A stretch of 64,000 bases of DNA from Acanthacorydalis orientalis (lineage: Eukaryota; Arthropoda; Insecta; Megaloptera; Corydalidae), in contig CM068313.1 of NCBI GenBank assembly GCA_034766995.1, forward strand, positions 21,769,012-21,833,011, given 5' to 3'. The position numbers were made by a program, and so were the translations under genes. Below, in pieces: positions 12,108 through 25,615 of this stretch. Every line of letters begins with the position of its first letter. The stretch's first letter is position 1. Under the pieces are notes generated by a model. It had not been told where the DNA came from. It was given only the letters and a program-made list of their open reading frames with translations, and did no database searches.

Positions 12108-12450
12108 CTGAAATGTAAAATATTTACTATATAACTGACAAACCACAGCAGCTGAGATATTTTTAAATACAATTACTTCACCTTACAATCTATATTAATG
12201 ATTTGGCTACTAAACATCGTTTTTTTTTCTAAGGAAATTAACTTAACAATAAATTAACACAAAATAAAAATATTTCTTTTTTTAATGCTGCACTTTAATC
12301 ACACTTAACTTTATATATACATATGCATTACCAATCAATTCGTTAATAATACATAGTATTTGTGAAGTATACAAATTGAATTTCGTTATATTTGTATTAT
12401 GTAATTTTAATCGTCTATACATAATTCATATTTAACAACCATCCATATAT

Positions 12451-12482
<32 letters not shown>

Positions 12483-12621
12483 CCATTGTATTACAATTAT
12501 AGTCATTTTCATAACCAAATTACAATCAATTATCTATATTAATATAGTAAAACATTTTTTAAAATTATAATTTATAAATCGTTACTAATTATTTAATTTG
12601 ATGAAGAGTACGCTCATGCAC

Positions 12622-12682
<61 letters not shown>

Positions 12683-12848
12683 AAGAGAAGAGAGAGATAA
12701 AGAAAAATCATGTGTAATGAAAATAAAATGATTTGCGAAAATAAAACGATGGATACTGAAAGATACTTTAATTAAAGAAATGAACAAATTCAATAATTAT
12801 TAAATTACAATTTATTGCTCGATAATAAATATAAGCAGACGATGTTGT
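12108..12848. other. Spacer ZF2-ZF3 with two TA arrays
   Basis: TA arrays lie at about 12445-12482 and 12624-12679; the second is followed by a short GA-rich run. Nothing else is recognised. Confidence 0.5.
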
Positions 12849-13878
12849 TTAGGAAACAGGCTTATGTGTCTTCAGATGCATTTTCAAATGTTTCTTCATA
12901 ACAAATGTTTTTGAACAAATAGTGCATACATATGTAGTGTGTTTGGAATGTCGTTCCTCGTGTTTCAGCAACGTGATCTTTTGAGCAAAACACTGACCGC
13001 ATTCTTTGCACTGGAACGGTTTGACTCCAGTGTGGATTCGCTCGTGATTTACCAGATATGTGTTTTTTACAAAGCTTTTACCGCACACCGAACATTTAAA
13101 CGGTTTGATTTCAGAGTGAAGTTGTTTGTGTCGTGCAAGATACGGAGCGGACACTTGTTTACCGCATATGTCGCAGATTTCAAAATAGCCCAAATGCCGT
13201 GTTTGAATATGATAACGCAAATACGTCGGCCGCAATGTCGAATACCCGCAAAATTCGCACGTGTACGTTTTTTGGATGTAATCGGGATCGTGTTTTCGTC
13301 TGTGAATGAGGAAACTCGAATGATACGGATACGATTTACCGCAAATATCACAAGAATATTTTTTAATTTCTGCATGTATCGCCACGTGCCTTTCATAATC
13401 TATTTTCGTATAATATTTCTTAGGACAATCAGGACAACTGAATTGGTTGCCTTTGCTATGTAATCTCTTTATATGCAATTCGAGATTCGATTTAAACGTA
13501 GTTCTATAATTACACTGTAAACAAGAATGTTGTTTGGTTGCAGCGTGTGTAGTCTTGTGTTTTTTTAATTCACCTTTTCGTTTAAACGCTTTGTTACAGA
13601 TGTCGCATATAAACGGTCGTTCTAGTGTATGCATTACGGTATGACTCTTTAAAATACACAACTCTGGAAAATATTTTCCACACACATCACAACAATACTG
13701 CAATTGAGATTCGATATGTTTTTTTTCGTGTCTTTTTAAATTACTTTGTGTTTTAAACGTTCCATTGCATGTCTCACAATGGTAAGTTGTTGCGGTCTCG
13801 TTTAAACTTATTGAATCGTCTCCGATTTCTTTTTTCATTCTGCCTTCTTTTCTTGTTTGAACTGATTTTACTATATTT
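12849..13878 (-). CDS. ZF3: 11-finger terminal exon
   Basis: It follows CTTTTATATTTCAG and encodes 342 residues, with fingers from about 34 to 338. Like ZF2 it has a C-terminal-half finger with eleven spacer residues (CDICGKQVSAPYLARH) and a Tyr-rich CPKKYYTKIDYERH finger. The penultimate finger helix is QKITLLK, not QRSSLVV. The linker is short (33 residues) with an ATG at residue 14, so this exon could in principle start itself. ZF2 and ZF3 form a diverged tandem pair. Confidence 0.85.
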
Positions 13879-14304
13879 CTGAAATATAAAAGAATACGTT
13901 GAAGAATTTTAGACACATCGAATTATAATATTCAATTAATGTTTAAAATAACACAACTTAAGGAACAAAAACGAGTCATTACGATTCAGTCTAGATATGT
14001 ATAAACATCATTTTTATTATAATTTTATGAGTACATGCTTTTATTTTTACAAAATAAGGCACAAAAATTTATACAATTAATGAATGATTTAAATGTCACA
14101 AACATAAATTGTTTTGCCGCTTACACACTAATGGAACATGAATGATCTCGAACACTTATAATAAAAATATCGAAAAAAACAAAATATCGTTACGTTTATA
14201 TACATATAAATAATTCTTTTAATAATAATAAAAAATCAGCATGTACAAAAATTGAATGTAATATAATTCGATACAATTAAATAGCATTGTTTATATATAC
14301 ATAC

Positions 14305-14366
<62 letters not shown>

Positions 14367-15034
14367 TAACAATAAATTGAAGTTAAGACTGTTGACATAT
14401 TCTAATAAACTTGAAAATATTTTTAATATTTCGTTTAAAAACATTTACTGCCTGTCGTATAATTTTTTACATTTAATGTATGTACGCAAAATAACAAGGT
14501 AAAAAAATACAAGAAAATTAGAAATATTTGTATTCAAAAACGGACAAAAGACAATGATAAATATTTCACAATACGCAAAAAATGAACATTCAATTAAAAT
14601 TACTATTTAATTGTACATTCTGACTGCTACACTGTTTATTGATATTTTATTTAATTTATTATTCAATTACTGTTTACTATTTTTCATTGGCATTTTTCTT
14701 GAATAATAACATATTTTCAACCACAAACTTTCAAATTTGTCATAATTTATGATACAATGTATTTTATGTAAGAAATACATTAAATTGTTTATGATTATAT
14801 GTACTCAAAAAAAAAATACTATCCAATGAAAAATGAAAGTATTATTATCGAATGCTGTCGATATAGAACATTGCAATCCTAAAAAAATATCAACATATGG
14901 ATTGGTTTTTCTATAAACATCACTACACTGATTTTATATTTAAAATAACATTCGATTCATTTTAATGCAATTTATTTGTACGATATCACCAAAATTTGTA
15001 TAAAAAAATCAAAGTTCTCAATTCAAACTACATC

Positions 15035-15103
<69 letters not shown>

Positions 15104-15321
15104 ATATGTATATATGTATGTATGTATGTATGCATATATAAATAGAAACACACATACATATATCAACAGTAAGGATCATCTCAATTATACCATTATAACT
15201 ATATTCACGTTCATTAGTGTAAGAACAAATTATTTCTATTATATATGTAAATTTTAATACATAAAACATATAATATAAAGAAATCAATAAGAATATACCT
15301 ATAACTATACACAATATATAT

Positions 15322-15381
<60 letters not shown>

Positions 15382-15513
15382 TGAAAAAATTAAATTTAAT
15401 TACAAAAAATCAAGCAACTCAATCTATGTATTTATTACAAATCAGTCTATACGTTTTATAAATTATTATACATTTTGTCCTCTTTTAGAAAAGTGACCCA
15501 ATTCTCCAATAAA
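13879..15513. other. Spacer ZF3-ZF4 with three TA arrays
   Basis: TA arrays lie at about 14311-14360, 15036-15133 (passing into TATG repeats) and 15314-15380. The remaining 1.2 kb is plain AT-rich sequence without coding potential. Confidence 0.5.
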
Positions 15514-16396
15514 TCATACAGTAAGGTACTTGTGTTTCTTGGCCCGATGACTGTCTAATAAAAATTTGCGGACAAAGCCTTGATGACATATAGAACAAGA
15601 ATACGGTCTGTCACCAGAATGATAACGGAGGTGAGCTACTAAAGAACTTCTTTGCGTATAACACTTTCCACACTCTTTGCATTCGTAGGGCTTTGCTCCA
15701 GTATGCGTGCGCGTATGTACAATAAGACTGGATCTTTTTCTAAAAGCTTTCCCACATATTTTACATTCTAATGGTTTTAAACCAGCGTGCAACCATAGAT
15801 GTTCATTTAGGCTCTGTTTTGATCGTAGATTTTTCCCACATATATCACACATAAAACTTATTTCTCCCGTATGGGACTTAACATGATGCTTCCAACTTTT
15901 TTTGTAAGCGAATGATTTTCCACACAAATGGCACTGATGTTTGTTAACTAATTTATGTGACTCAGATATGTGTTTCTTTAGTTCATCTAATTCAATGAAT
16001 GATTTCAAACATATTTTACAGACACTTTCAGTACTATGGCGTCTTTTTTCATGTTTCATCAATTCGGATTTTGTGTGAAATCCTTTCATACAAATGTCAC
16101 AGTATATAATAAAATTACTTGAATGCCTCTTCATGTGCAGATTTAATAGTTGTTGACGTGAAAATAATTTCGGACAAAAGTCGCAATGGAATTTATGGTT
16201 CTCGTCGTGTGTCTTTAGATGTACTCCAAGATATTTTTTACATTTGAATACCTTTGAACACAATATACATTTGTTTTCATTTAGTTGATGTTCTGGAACG
16301 ATTTTAGATGAAAGTTTACTATATGTATTAGAATTTTTAATTTGTTCTATGCTTTCTGATACATTTAGTTTAATATTAATTAAATAGTTGGTTTGT
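15514..16396 (-). CDS. ZF4: 9-finger terminal exon
   Basis: It follows TTTTCTCTTTTCAG and encodes 293 residues, the shortest array. Nine fingers span about 43-288. Finger 1 begins CILCSKVFKCKKYLGVH. The linker is Asn/Ser-rich with no ATG; the first in-frame ATG is residue 88, at the end of finger 2, so translation must begin in another exon. The C-terminal fingers (CYTQRSSLVAHLRYH, then GFVRKFLLDSH) carry the array signature. Relative to the ten-finger members one N-terminal finger is missing. Confidence 0.85.
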
Positions 16397-16704
16397 CTGA
16401 AAAGAGAAAAAAATAGAGAAATTACAAAATAATTTTAATTCCAATGTTCTGATAAACATTTTACTAAATGTTTTTAAACTGCAGTATGAAAAAATGTATA
16501 TATATATATATATATACGCGACTAAAATCATACCATTTTTCTTAATAAGGAAATATACTGTGTATCAATTGGTTGTAACTAACGATGATAAAATCAAATA
16601 GATACGAATTTGTTTAATTACATAATGACATCGTATAAACACACTTATAATTGTACTTTTAAAAATAAGAAAATTATATATAACACATTCAACAGAAAAT
16701 ATTG

Positions 16705-16764
<60 letters not shown>

Positions 16765-17089
16765 ATATATATATATATATATATAGTGTGTGTGTATATT
16801 GCAAATATATTGTAAGTATATTTAATATCAAAATGATAAACATATAACAATATATATTATAAAGATGATCGTTTACATTTAAAAGTATACACTGTTTTTA
16901 ACATTGTTATTTTTCTTATTTCTTATTCTTACATTAAAACAAAAAAAATTGTAAAGTTACAATGTTGAACATTTTTCTTACAATAATAATAAAATAATAA
17001 AACATCTCCAAAACACTAACCTAAAAAATCATTATAACAATTGTTAAATGTAATAAATGTTTTTATGCCATTGAAAACATACAAAACAC

Positions 17090-17163
<74 letters not shown>

Positions 17164-17527
17164 CATAAATGAATTTAACAAATTGAAAAATAATGTACTT
17201 AATTGCAGTATAGTGTGTACAAAAATGTTATATAGATTATTAAAATATGTCTTAAAATATTACACTGCAAATACAAACCACATAAGTGAGAGAGTAAATT
17301 TTTTTCTATAATACAAACTTTGAAGTATGCCATATATACAAAAACAGCCTTTATATAAAAACAATAACTTGATATCAATCTGATACATAATTTAATTGAA
17401 GATGTAATCAAAATTGAATTTTTAGATCCATCTAAGTAGAAGTAGTCATTCACTTGATAAAATAATTAATCTTTGGGTACTTGCTTTCTTCTTCTACGAT
17501 TTGCAATCTTATACATTTTCTTACAAA
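16397..17527. other. Spacer ZF4-ZF5 with TA arrays
   Basis: TA arrays lie at about 16497-16515, 16714-16785 and 17095-17154. A minus-strand 84-codon frame at 17199-17453 is hydrophobic, lacks any motif and sits next to the TA array; it is not called. Confidence 0.5.
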
Positions 17528-18560
17528 TTAACTACCGACTGAAGGTACAATACAGTGTTGTTTTTTCTGGTGCTCTTTCATTAGAGTTTTCGTAACGAAG
17601 CCATTATCGCAGAAATTGCATTTATAAGGTCTGTCGCCTGTATGATAACGAATATGTATCATAAGACTACTACGTTGTGTAAATCGTCTTGAACATTGTG
17701 GGCATTCATATGGTTTTTCTCCTGTATGAGTTCTTTGGTGGACTTTAAGAATAGTTTTTTTCGCGAAACATTTCCCACAAACGTCACATTTTAAAGGTTT
17801 TTCGCCGGTATGCAATAACAAATGATCCCGAAGACTCTGAGTAGAAGACAGATTTTTACCGCAAATATCACAAACACATTTCCGTGCACCCATATGTTTT
17901 CTTTTTATGTGTTCTCGCCAAATCGATCGCATTGCAAAAGATTTTTCGCAATAATCGCAAGGATAAAAAACTTCCGGCCTCTTACTTCGGTGCGTGGCTT
18001 TGTGCTGTTTAAAAGAGTACGCTGTAGAAAAGGATGCTCCGCACACGTTGCAGACGAAAGCAGACTTGAGATGTTTCTCTTTTAAATGATTCTCAAGTTG
18101 ATATGGACTGTAGAAGCCTTTGCCGCATATTTCACAGAAATGTCTGTAATCTTTAAAATGTTTCCGTGTATGTTCCCGCAGTCCTCCTTTTTGAGAAAAA
18201 CTACGTTGACATATGTCACATTCGAAACGTTCTTGTTCGTGTGTTTTCATATGCACGGGAACAGAATGACTAAATTTAAATGTTTTTGAACAAATTGTGC
18301 ATTTATATGGACGTTCACCAGTATGAACAACCCTATGGTACCTCAGCTTGTTCGTTTCTGCAAACATACGTGGACAATCTGGACACTTTATACTTTTCTC
18401 TATTTTTTTCTTAATGCTCTTTGTCGACTGCTTTGATTTGACTTTTATTGAAGTTTCATTTTTAACTATTTCGCCAAATGACATACATTTTCCTGATTTT
18501 ACATTTTTTAAAACATCAAAATCCACACTTTCCGTTTTAATTAAATCAACCGCACAGTAT
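17528..18560 (-). CDS. ZF5: 10-finger terminal exon
   Basis: The acceptor is CTCTTTTTTTATAG. The frame encodes 343 residues, with ten fingers at about 59-335 after a lysine-rich linker. LIKTES near residue 6 fits the SUMO consensus just past the junction. An ATG occurs at residue 26. Finger 7 is CDICGKNLSSTQSLRDH, and fingers 9-10 have FTQRSSLMIH and FVTKTLMKEH. ZF6 has the same exon length to the base and the same finger order, so they are a duplicate pair. The open frame also runs back through the intron to an ATG at 18748, but that part is hydrophobic and lies on the intron side of a strong acceptor. Confidence 0.87.
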
Positions 18561-18854
18561 CTATAAAAAAAGAGAAAAATATGACTGATTATCAAGTAAT
18601 TAGTGTTCACTTGAATGCATAAATGCTTAATAAACAGCAATTTTATTTCAAAATTATTTACAATTTTATAAACTCTGGAATATTCCATAACTCTTCGAAA
18701 TATAAAGTATATCAAAACACTAATTGGCTTTCTATCACTTCTGAACATAAACGAATTTTCGCATATAACACAAATTATGAATAAATGTATTTACAATGAA
18801 AAAAACGATCCATTTTACATACGATATACATATCTCACATACACACCCTCATAT

Positions 18855-18936
<82 letters not shown>

Positions 18937-19362
18937 CGAGCATTAAATAATTATTTTAAATAGCCGTTTAATCTTAAATGTTTTTTTTTTAAAAAAACAG
19001 TTTTAAAAAAAATAAATTTTATATTTTGTATAACACTAAATAAGTAACATTCAAAAAATACAAAATTAATTTTAATGTACACCTGCATAAATGTTATGTA
19101 TTGAATTATATTTTATGTTTATACAAAATAAAAATATTTACTATGATTATTTAAATGATATAAAATATTTTCATTTAATCATTGTCTTTCCAAAAAAAAA
19201 AATAAATAAATAATTGATATTCTAACATATTATTATAAATCACAAACATTATATAAATAGTTGCACATATTTGTTAAATATATGATAATCTAATTTATTG
19301 CTAATAAAAAAATAAAACTAGCATGTAACTGAAATGTATAAATGTTCTTAAATATAAATTTA
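18561..19362. other. Spacer ZF5-ZF6 with (TA)n
   Basis: One long TA array at about 18851-18934. The rest is A/T-rich without features. Confidence 0.5.
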
Positions 19363-20395
19363 TTAAAGCGGAGTGACAGAAATAACAGAATGCCGTTTCT
19401 TCAGATGAATATTCATTAACGTTTTCGTAACAAATGATGCGCTACAAGAAGTGCACTGATATGGTCGTTCTCCTGTATGATACCGTTTATGTACCATGAG
19501 ACTACTTCTTTGAGTGAATTTTTTTCCACACTGATCACAATTATATGGTTTCTCTCCTGTATGCGTTCGCTTATGAATTTTTAATGTTTGCTTAGTTGCA
19601 AAACATTTGGTACAAATATCACACTTAACCGGTTTTTCACCTGAATGCGTGAGTTTATGATGATTAAGCGTTGTAATAGATGATACTTTTTTACCACAAA
19701 TATCACAAACACATCGCCTCTCTCCCATGTGTTTTCTTTTAATGTGCTCAGTTCGCAGAGATTTAACGCTAAATAATTTATCGCAAAATTGACATTTGTA
19801 GAGACTTTTCGTTACGTTTTCAGTGTTGTGTGTTTGAAGATGTACTTTAAATCGATAGTAACTCGTGAAAACTGCACTGCATTTTTTACATACGAATTCG
19901 GCTGTATTATGTTTATCTTTCATATGATTATTTAATTGTGAAAGAACATAACACCCTTTACCGCATATTTCGCAAAAGAAACTGTACGCTTTCATATGTA
20001 TTCGTCTATGCAACTTCAGGTGACTCTTCCGTGAAAATGTTTTAAAGCAAATATCACATTCGACACGTTCTCCATTATGTATTTTCATATGTACATCTAG
20101 AGCGGTACTAAATTTAAATGCTTTTGAACAGAGTCGGCATTTGTGTGGCCTGTCTTCAGAATGGACAGCTTTATGCAATCTCAATTTATGGTGTCTCGAG
20201 AATATTTTAGAACAATGTAAACATTTGAATAAATTATTAGGCCTATTTTCCATTCTTAACTTAGAACACATTTCATGTTTCTTTGTAAATTCTGAATTAA
20301 TATACTCGTTCAAATCTTTGAAATCAACCTCAAAATAATTGCAAATACTAATAATATCTTCAAGTTCAATTTTAAATAACTTGACTGGGTCAAAT
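19363..20395 (-). CDS. ZF6: 10-finger terminal exon
   Basis: It follows TTATTAATTTTTTTCTAG and encodes 343 residues, with fingers at about 58-335. The linker is acidic and hydrophobic at first (LFKIELEDIISI, which includes a FKIE SUMO-type site) and then basic. The first ATG is residue 42, before finger 1. The C-terminal pair (KFTQRSSLMVHKRYH, ASFVTKTLMNIH) is closest to ZF5. Finger 5 has a CKKC zinc knuckle. Confidence 0.87.
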
Positions 20396-20823
20396 CTAGA
20401 AAAAAATTAATAATTTTTTTGTGAAGAAACTCATTTTAAATTTTCTCTTATAAATAAACATCTCTTTACCATATTATAATTTATACATACATGAAATTGT
20501 CTATCATTAGAATAGTTTACACAGACTAAGATAAATTACAATTCGTTAAAATAATGTCTTGTAAAATATATTACAAATATCACACAGGTTATGAAAAAAA
20601 GTATATGCATTTATTTTAATACTTTCAAATTGTCTTTTCATTTAGTCATGAATATAAAATATATTTTTATTTAACTTTTAACTTGAAAATATACTTCTTA
20701 AAAACAGACAGTAGCCATTGACAAAATTACTCATAAAATAAATTATGAAAACGAAATGCAAGTGCATAGAATAAAACTTTGCAACATAAATTTATTGAAA
20801 TCTCCAATGACCCATGGATATAC

Positions 20824-20854
<31 letters not shown>

Positions 20855-21010
20855 ATTAAAACTCCGCCAAGTACAATATAATCAGCAGTAAAGTTTTACA
20901 AAAAAATATTATATTTATAGAATTTAATTACTCAAAATTTCACACTATTGTTAGCATACATTAAAAAAAGTTAAAGATATGAATTTAAATTAAATTTAAA
21001 AGAATATAGT

Positions 21011-21073
<63 letters not shown>

Positions 21074-21082
21074 CAAATATAC
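20396..21082. other. Spacer ZF6 to mariner
   Basis: A CA/TA run at about 20822-20853 and a TA array at about 21014-21066 that adjoins the mariner insertion. No gene. Confidence 0.5.
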
Positions 21083-22379
21083 ACGAAGCGCGTTTTAAAG
21101 TAAGATCCGTTTTGTAATTACCGCTGATTAAACATGAATGATGAAACCACACAAGTGTAATACTTTTAGGTGGTTCATGGGCTTGCCATCAGCCATTTTG
21201 CCATCGAATTCTTGTTTGACATCATGTGTGACTAGTTTATAATGAGTGCAACAATAAATAATCCCGCCAGCTACGGGGTTCGTACTGATATCCCGTTTTT
21301 GTCAGCAATATGTATACAATATTGATGCTGAAATTCACTGGCAACGTCAGGTTTATGAGCTAAGTGTTATGAATAACAGTAAGGTTAAGAAATGGTGACG
21401 TTTATTTAAAGGGCGAACATATATTTATGATGAAGAGCGTAGTGGCTGATCTAGTGTGATGACAGACGATTTGGTGGAAAAACTGAATATGAAAATTCGA
21501 AACGTTTCGCAATTTCACAATCGTCTATTGAATTTCCAGAAGATTCACGATTAGTGATTTGAGATTGTGATAAAAAAGCTAAGCTACAAAAAACTGTGTA
21601 CCAGACGGGTACCAAAAATGTTAACAGATACAGAAATATGTGGATTTAGCTAACCAATTTTTGCAAACCTCGGGAAAATGAGGGAGACGAAATTTTAGCA
21701 ACATTGTGACCAAAGATGAAACCTGAATTTCCTACACAAACGTCGAATCGAAGTAACAGTCAATGCAATAGGATGATACGTCGTCCCCGAAGGCAAAGAA
21801 GTTTAAGTAAGCACCTTCGGTCAGGAAATCATGGACGCCGTTTCCTGGGATAAAAATGGGTCTTGCTTGTTGATTTTATTGAATATGGAATGTCGATTCG
21901 TATTGTTCAACGATATAAAGACACTTACACCCTCCCATTTAAAATAGAAGAAGCGGGTTACTGTTCAGTGGGATTGTGCTTTAGCACGATAACGGGCGAC
22001 CTCATATCATAACTTGAACTATTCAAATGTTTCAATACTTTTGATGGTAAATTTTTGACCAACCATCCTACAGCTTTGATCTCGCGCTAAGCGATTCTCA
22101 CGTTTTCTTGCGTCTAAAGAAATAACTCGCATTTTACCACTGAAAATAACGATGAACTGAAAACAGGCGTTTATAATTTGTTTAAGTCACCGACGGCAGA
22201 TTTCTTCGATACGAGACTAAGGAAACTGGTGCACGATGCCAAAAATGGGTGGAAATCAATGGTAATTATGTGGGAAAATAATGTATATATGTAGATGTAT
22301 TTTGCCTGTGATAAATCATTTTTATCATTGATGGTTTCTTTCTAATTACTGAACCGACTTTACTTTAAAAACGCGCCTC

Positions 22380-22380
<1 letters not shown>
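21083..22380 (+). mobile_element. Dead mariner transposon, nearly full length
   Basis: About 1.3 kb, the usual mariner length. Both ends carry matching inverted repeats: GCGCGTTTTAAAGTA on the left and, reversed, GCGCGTTTTTAAAGTA on the right. Inside, plus-strand frames give mariner landmarks: the DEERSG block with VMTDDLVEKLN, RRVPKMLTDTE, a damaged VTKDET (normally VTGDETW), ISYTNVESK, and a degraded copy of the third catalytic region. Stops and frameshifts are many, so it cannot make transposase. It lies between ZF6 and ZF7, antisense to them, with (TA)n on both sides, as expected for an element that inserts at TA. Confidence 0.85.

Positions 22381-22463
<83 letters not shown>
22381..22463. 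repeat. (TA)n then (GA)n
   Basis: About 68 bp of TA followed by a short GA tract, directly against the right inverted repeat of the mariner. Confidence 0.9.
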
Positions 22464-22464
<1 letters not shown>

Positions 22465-23188
22465 ATTTTAAACGCCTAAAAAGTTTATTAAACTCTAATA
22501 TGCATACAAATGACAAATTTACTAAAACATGAATTTACACCGACTGAGTCTTTGATAAATCGGATATTATACTATGCACACTGAATGACATAAATGCTAA
22601 TTTCTCTGAAGACATTCCTAAACACAATGTACACTGGTAATGAATGCTCAGTTATAATACTTCAACCTGATTTATATATTTGTAAATACAGACACTCCCC
22701 GACTTACGTAGATTATACATATGTAGACTTGTACTTGTGTACTTTGGAAAATTAAATTTTGGTTTAAAATTCATCATAATCATTTAATGAATATTTACTT
22801 ATCATAAACATTTATTCAACTGCATATAAGAACCCGTTCACTTCTAACAATTTCTTTTAAACAAAATATTTTTAAATTCACATTTTTTCGACTCGCGATC
22901 GTTTTTAAATAGGAATTTAAAAAATGTTTAGTTTTATTTTACATGTTAAACTTTTTTTAAACCCCTATCTCACTTTGTAATTCGCCATTTAAATAAAAAT
23001 ACCAATTTCACTACATACGCTGATATTGAAAGTGTTAATTTTATAATTTTTGAACTATTTAATATGTACAGAATAGACAGAAGTTCTTTTTCTTAACTGC
23101 AAGGAAAAAATGTATGTACATATGTGTATGTGTGTGTGTATGTATGTATGTGTGTGTATGTATATGTGTATATATGTAGGTATATATG

Positions 23189-23219
<31 letters not shown>

Positions 23220-23222
23220 TCA
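22464..23222. other. Spacer between mariner and the small TIR element
   Basis: No gene. A motif ACACTCCCCGACTTACGTAG near 22691 looks like the end of a TIR element but I found no partner end. TG/TATG and TA microsatellites occupy about 23105-23219. Confidence 0.4.
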
Positions 23223-23441
23223 TACAGATAACCCTTGCATAACGCGGTTCACAAATTGTAGCAATCCTTACATAACGCAGTCTGCAGTTTCCTAGAAAAT
23301 GGCGCATAGACATGTATAATTACAAAAATATGAAATAGTGAAAGTGGCAATTTGGTATTTGGCTGTACAATGTGTCACAGTTTCGTATAACACGATATTT
23401 TTCTGGAACCCAACTCCTGCGTTATATGAGGGTTACCTGTA
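23223..23441. mobile_element. Short non-coding TIR element (MITE-like)
   Basis: A 219-bp segment begins TACAGATAACCCTTGCATAA and ends with a sequence whose reverse complement is TACAGGTAACCCTCATATAA. The termini are therefore inverted repeats of about 23 bp with a few mismatches, bounded by TA on each side, as in Tc1/mariner-type elements. There is no coding capacity. The internal text repeats the TACATAACGCAG motif. Confidence 0.75.
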
Positions 23442-23966
23442 GGTGGGTGGTTGTTGGGGATTTAAGGCGTTTCGACAGCTAAGGTTATTAGCGTCCGAAC
23501 ACAAATTATATATATATATATATATATACTGTTCCGATGAATATAAAAACAATATTTTTAAAAGAAGAATAGAGTTACTTATGCATCACTTATTTTCGAA
23601 TGACTCCATAATTGCAAATAGGTTTAACAGTATGTAAACTAAAAAAAAGTGCTAAGGTACTTTAGTGTTATTAACTGTTTGGGAACATACGGCCAAAAAC
23701 GCAAACACCACCAAACATCTCATACAATAGACATCGCACACTTTGAACATTAAAATAGGTGTCAATAAAGAACCATATTAAAAAAATCAAAAAATTTATT
23801 ATAACTTTTAACATTATCATACAATTTATCACAAGTACTATGAAATAGAAACATTCATCTACTTCGTAATACCTAGAAATATAAGAATTATTTATTTACA
23901 ATACTTATTCTGTATTTATTAAGTACGCTACATTCTGATCACATCTTGAAAATTAAAACATTATGT

Positions 23967-24039
<73 letters not shown>

Positions 24040-24139
24040 TAAAGCATTTTTAAGAAACATATTTTTAAATATACCGTGTATATCTAATTAATAACCATTC
24101 ATTGAATTGTATTAAAGCTTAATTTTAAAAAACACGCTT

Positions 24140-24196
<57 letters not shown>

Positions 24197-24352
24197 TGTT
24201 TCTGTGGTAAAGATTCATCGTTAATTCGTCTAAAGATAAAAATATACACAACAAAGAATGCTGGCAAAATGTAAAAAGGTATTTCCTGAAATGTGTATCC
24301 CTCCATGTTAATAAATAATGAAAAACCTTTATATCCTTATTTACATTTAAAA
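23442..24352. other. Spacer before ZF7 with TA arrays
   Basis: TA arrays lie at about 23509-23528, 23971-24034 and 24146-24195. A 64-codon plus-strand frame at 23443-23637 shows no domain and overlaps a TA run; it is not called. Confidence 0.5.
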
Positions 24353-25313
24353 TTATTTTGCTTCTACGGTAACAATAGCATGTTGACTTTTCTGATGCGT
24401 ACGTAATAAATATTTACTGACGAAACCGAGATCACAAAGCCCACAGCGATAAGGTCGTTCTCCGTTATGATATCGCATATGAATTACTAATGTACTGCTT
24501 TGAGTGAAACATTTTGCACATTCTGTACACTTGTAAGGTTTTGCTCCAGTGTGAGACCGTTGATGCACAATTAAAGTGCTCTTCTTACTAAATTTCTTTC
24601 CACATTCGTCACATTTTATAGGTTTAACACCTGTATGTAATAACTGATGATCTCTGAGACTAACGTTAGAAGTTAGATACTTTCCACATATATCACATAT
24701 AAAACTGATTTCTCCTGTATGATTTTTCATATGCTGATGTAAGCTTCGTCTATATACGAAAGCTTTATCGCATAATTCGCACTGGAATTTTTTTTCAGGA
24801 ATTGTTTTGATTCTCGCGTGAATTTTATTGTGCGTTTTCAAGTGACTACGAAGAGCCCGACTCGAAGACAATAACTTCGAACAAATTTCACATTGGTTCG
24901 TTCCTGGTTCGTGTTTATCTTTTATATGCGCAGCTAATTCCGCCCGAGAATAACATCCTTTAAAACAAAGATCGCAATAAATAGAGAACTGTCCTAAATG
25001 TCGCTTTTTATGTTGAATTAAATACGTGTTAGAACTGAAAGATTTATTGCAAACGTCGCAGTTAAAATTTTTTTCGCCTAAATGAATCTGAACATGAAGA
25101 TTATAGTGGGCTTTACGTTTGAATGATTTCGGACACAATTTACATTTAAACGGTTTTTCTGTACTGTGAGTAATAGAATGTCTAGTAAGGTCTCTTTTAA
25201 TATTATAGGACTTTGAACAGTGTAAACACTGGAACACTTTAGATAATTTGGATTTTTTATTAATAATAGAATAACTCAATCCATTATCTTCTTTTTTCCG
25301 CGGTATTCCAACT
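24353..25313 (-). CDS. ZF7: 10-finger terminal exon without a usable start
   Basis: It follows CGATAATTTTTTTTCAG and encodes 319 residues with ten fingers at about 29-311. The linker is only 28 basic residues. The first in-frame ATG is residue 195, inside finger 6, so more than half the array can be translated only from a start codon in another exon. Finger 4 is CDLCFKGCYSRAELAAH. The penultimate helix is QSSTLVI. The tail AIVTVEAK ends the protein eight residues after the last finger. ZF8 is the closest neighbour (shared ending KYLLxTHQKSQHAIVT). Confidence 0.87.
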
Positions 25314-25580
25314 CTGAAAAAAAATTATCGACAATGTAAAACAAACTCAACAATAGCGAATGCAATGTTCTATTTTTTATAATGTGATCAAATTCAAATA
25401 CATATCAAACTATTAACTACATCAGTATATACGTTTATGTATGTTTTTTCATAAATATTATTTTATTATAATTTATTTATATAAGAGACAGTTTTAAAAC
25501 AATCACAAAGTCCAATACAAATAGAAATTATCATTATATTTTATGTTCAAATGATGAATATGATTGGAACTTATATTTTT

Positions 25581-25615
<35 letters not shown>

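Noticed and set aside
12939..13463. 174-codon plus-strand frame opposite ZF3
   Set aside because: It is the antisense of a real zinc-finger exon, with periodic Cys/Phe/His-derived text and no motif of its own. The 13067-13396 and 28432-28905 frames are likewise shadows.
17528..18748. Starting ZF5 at the ATG at 18748 (and ZF13 at 44552, ZF19 at 63085)
   Set aside because: These ATGs lie on the intron side of good acceptors shared in phase by the whole array, and the extra residues are intron-like. Kept only as a minor alternative.
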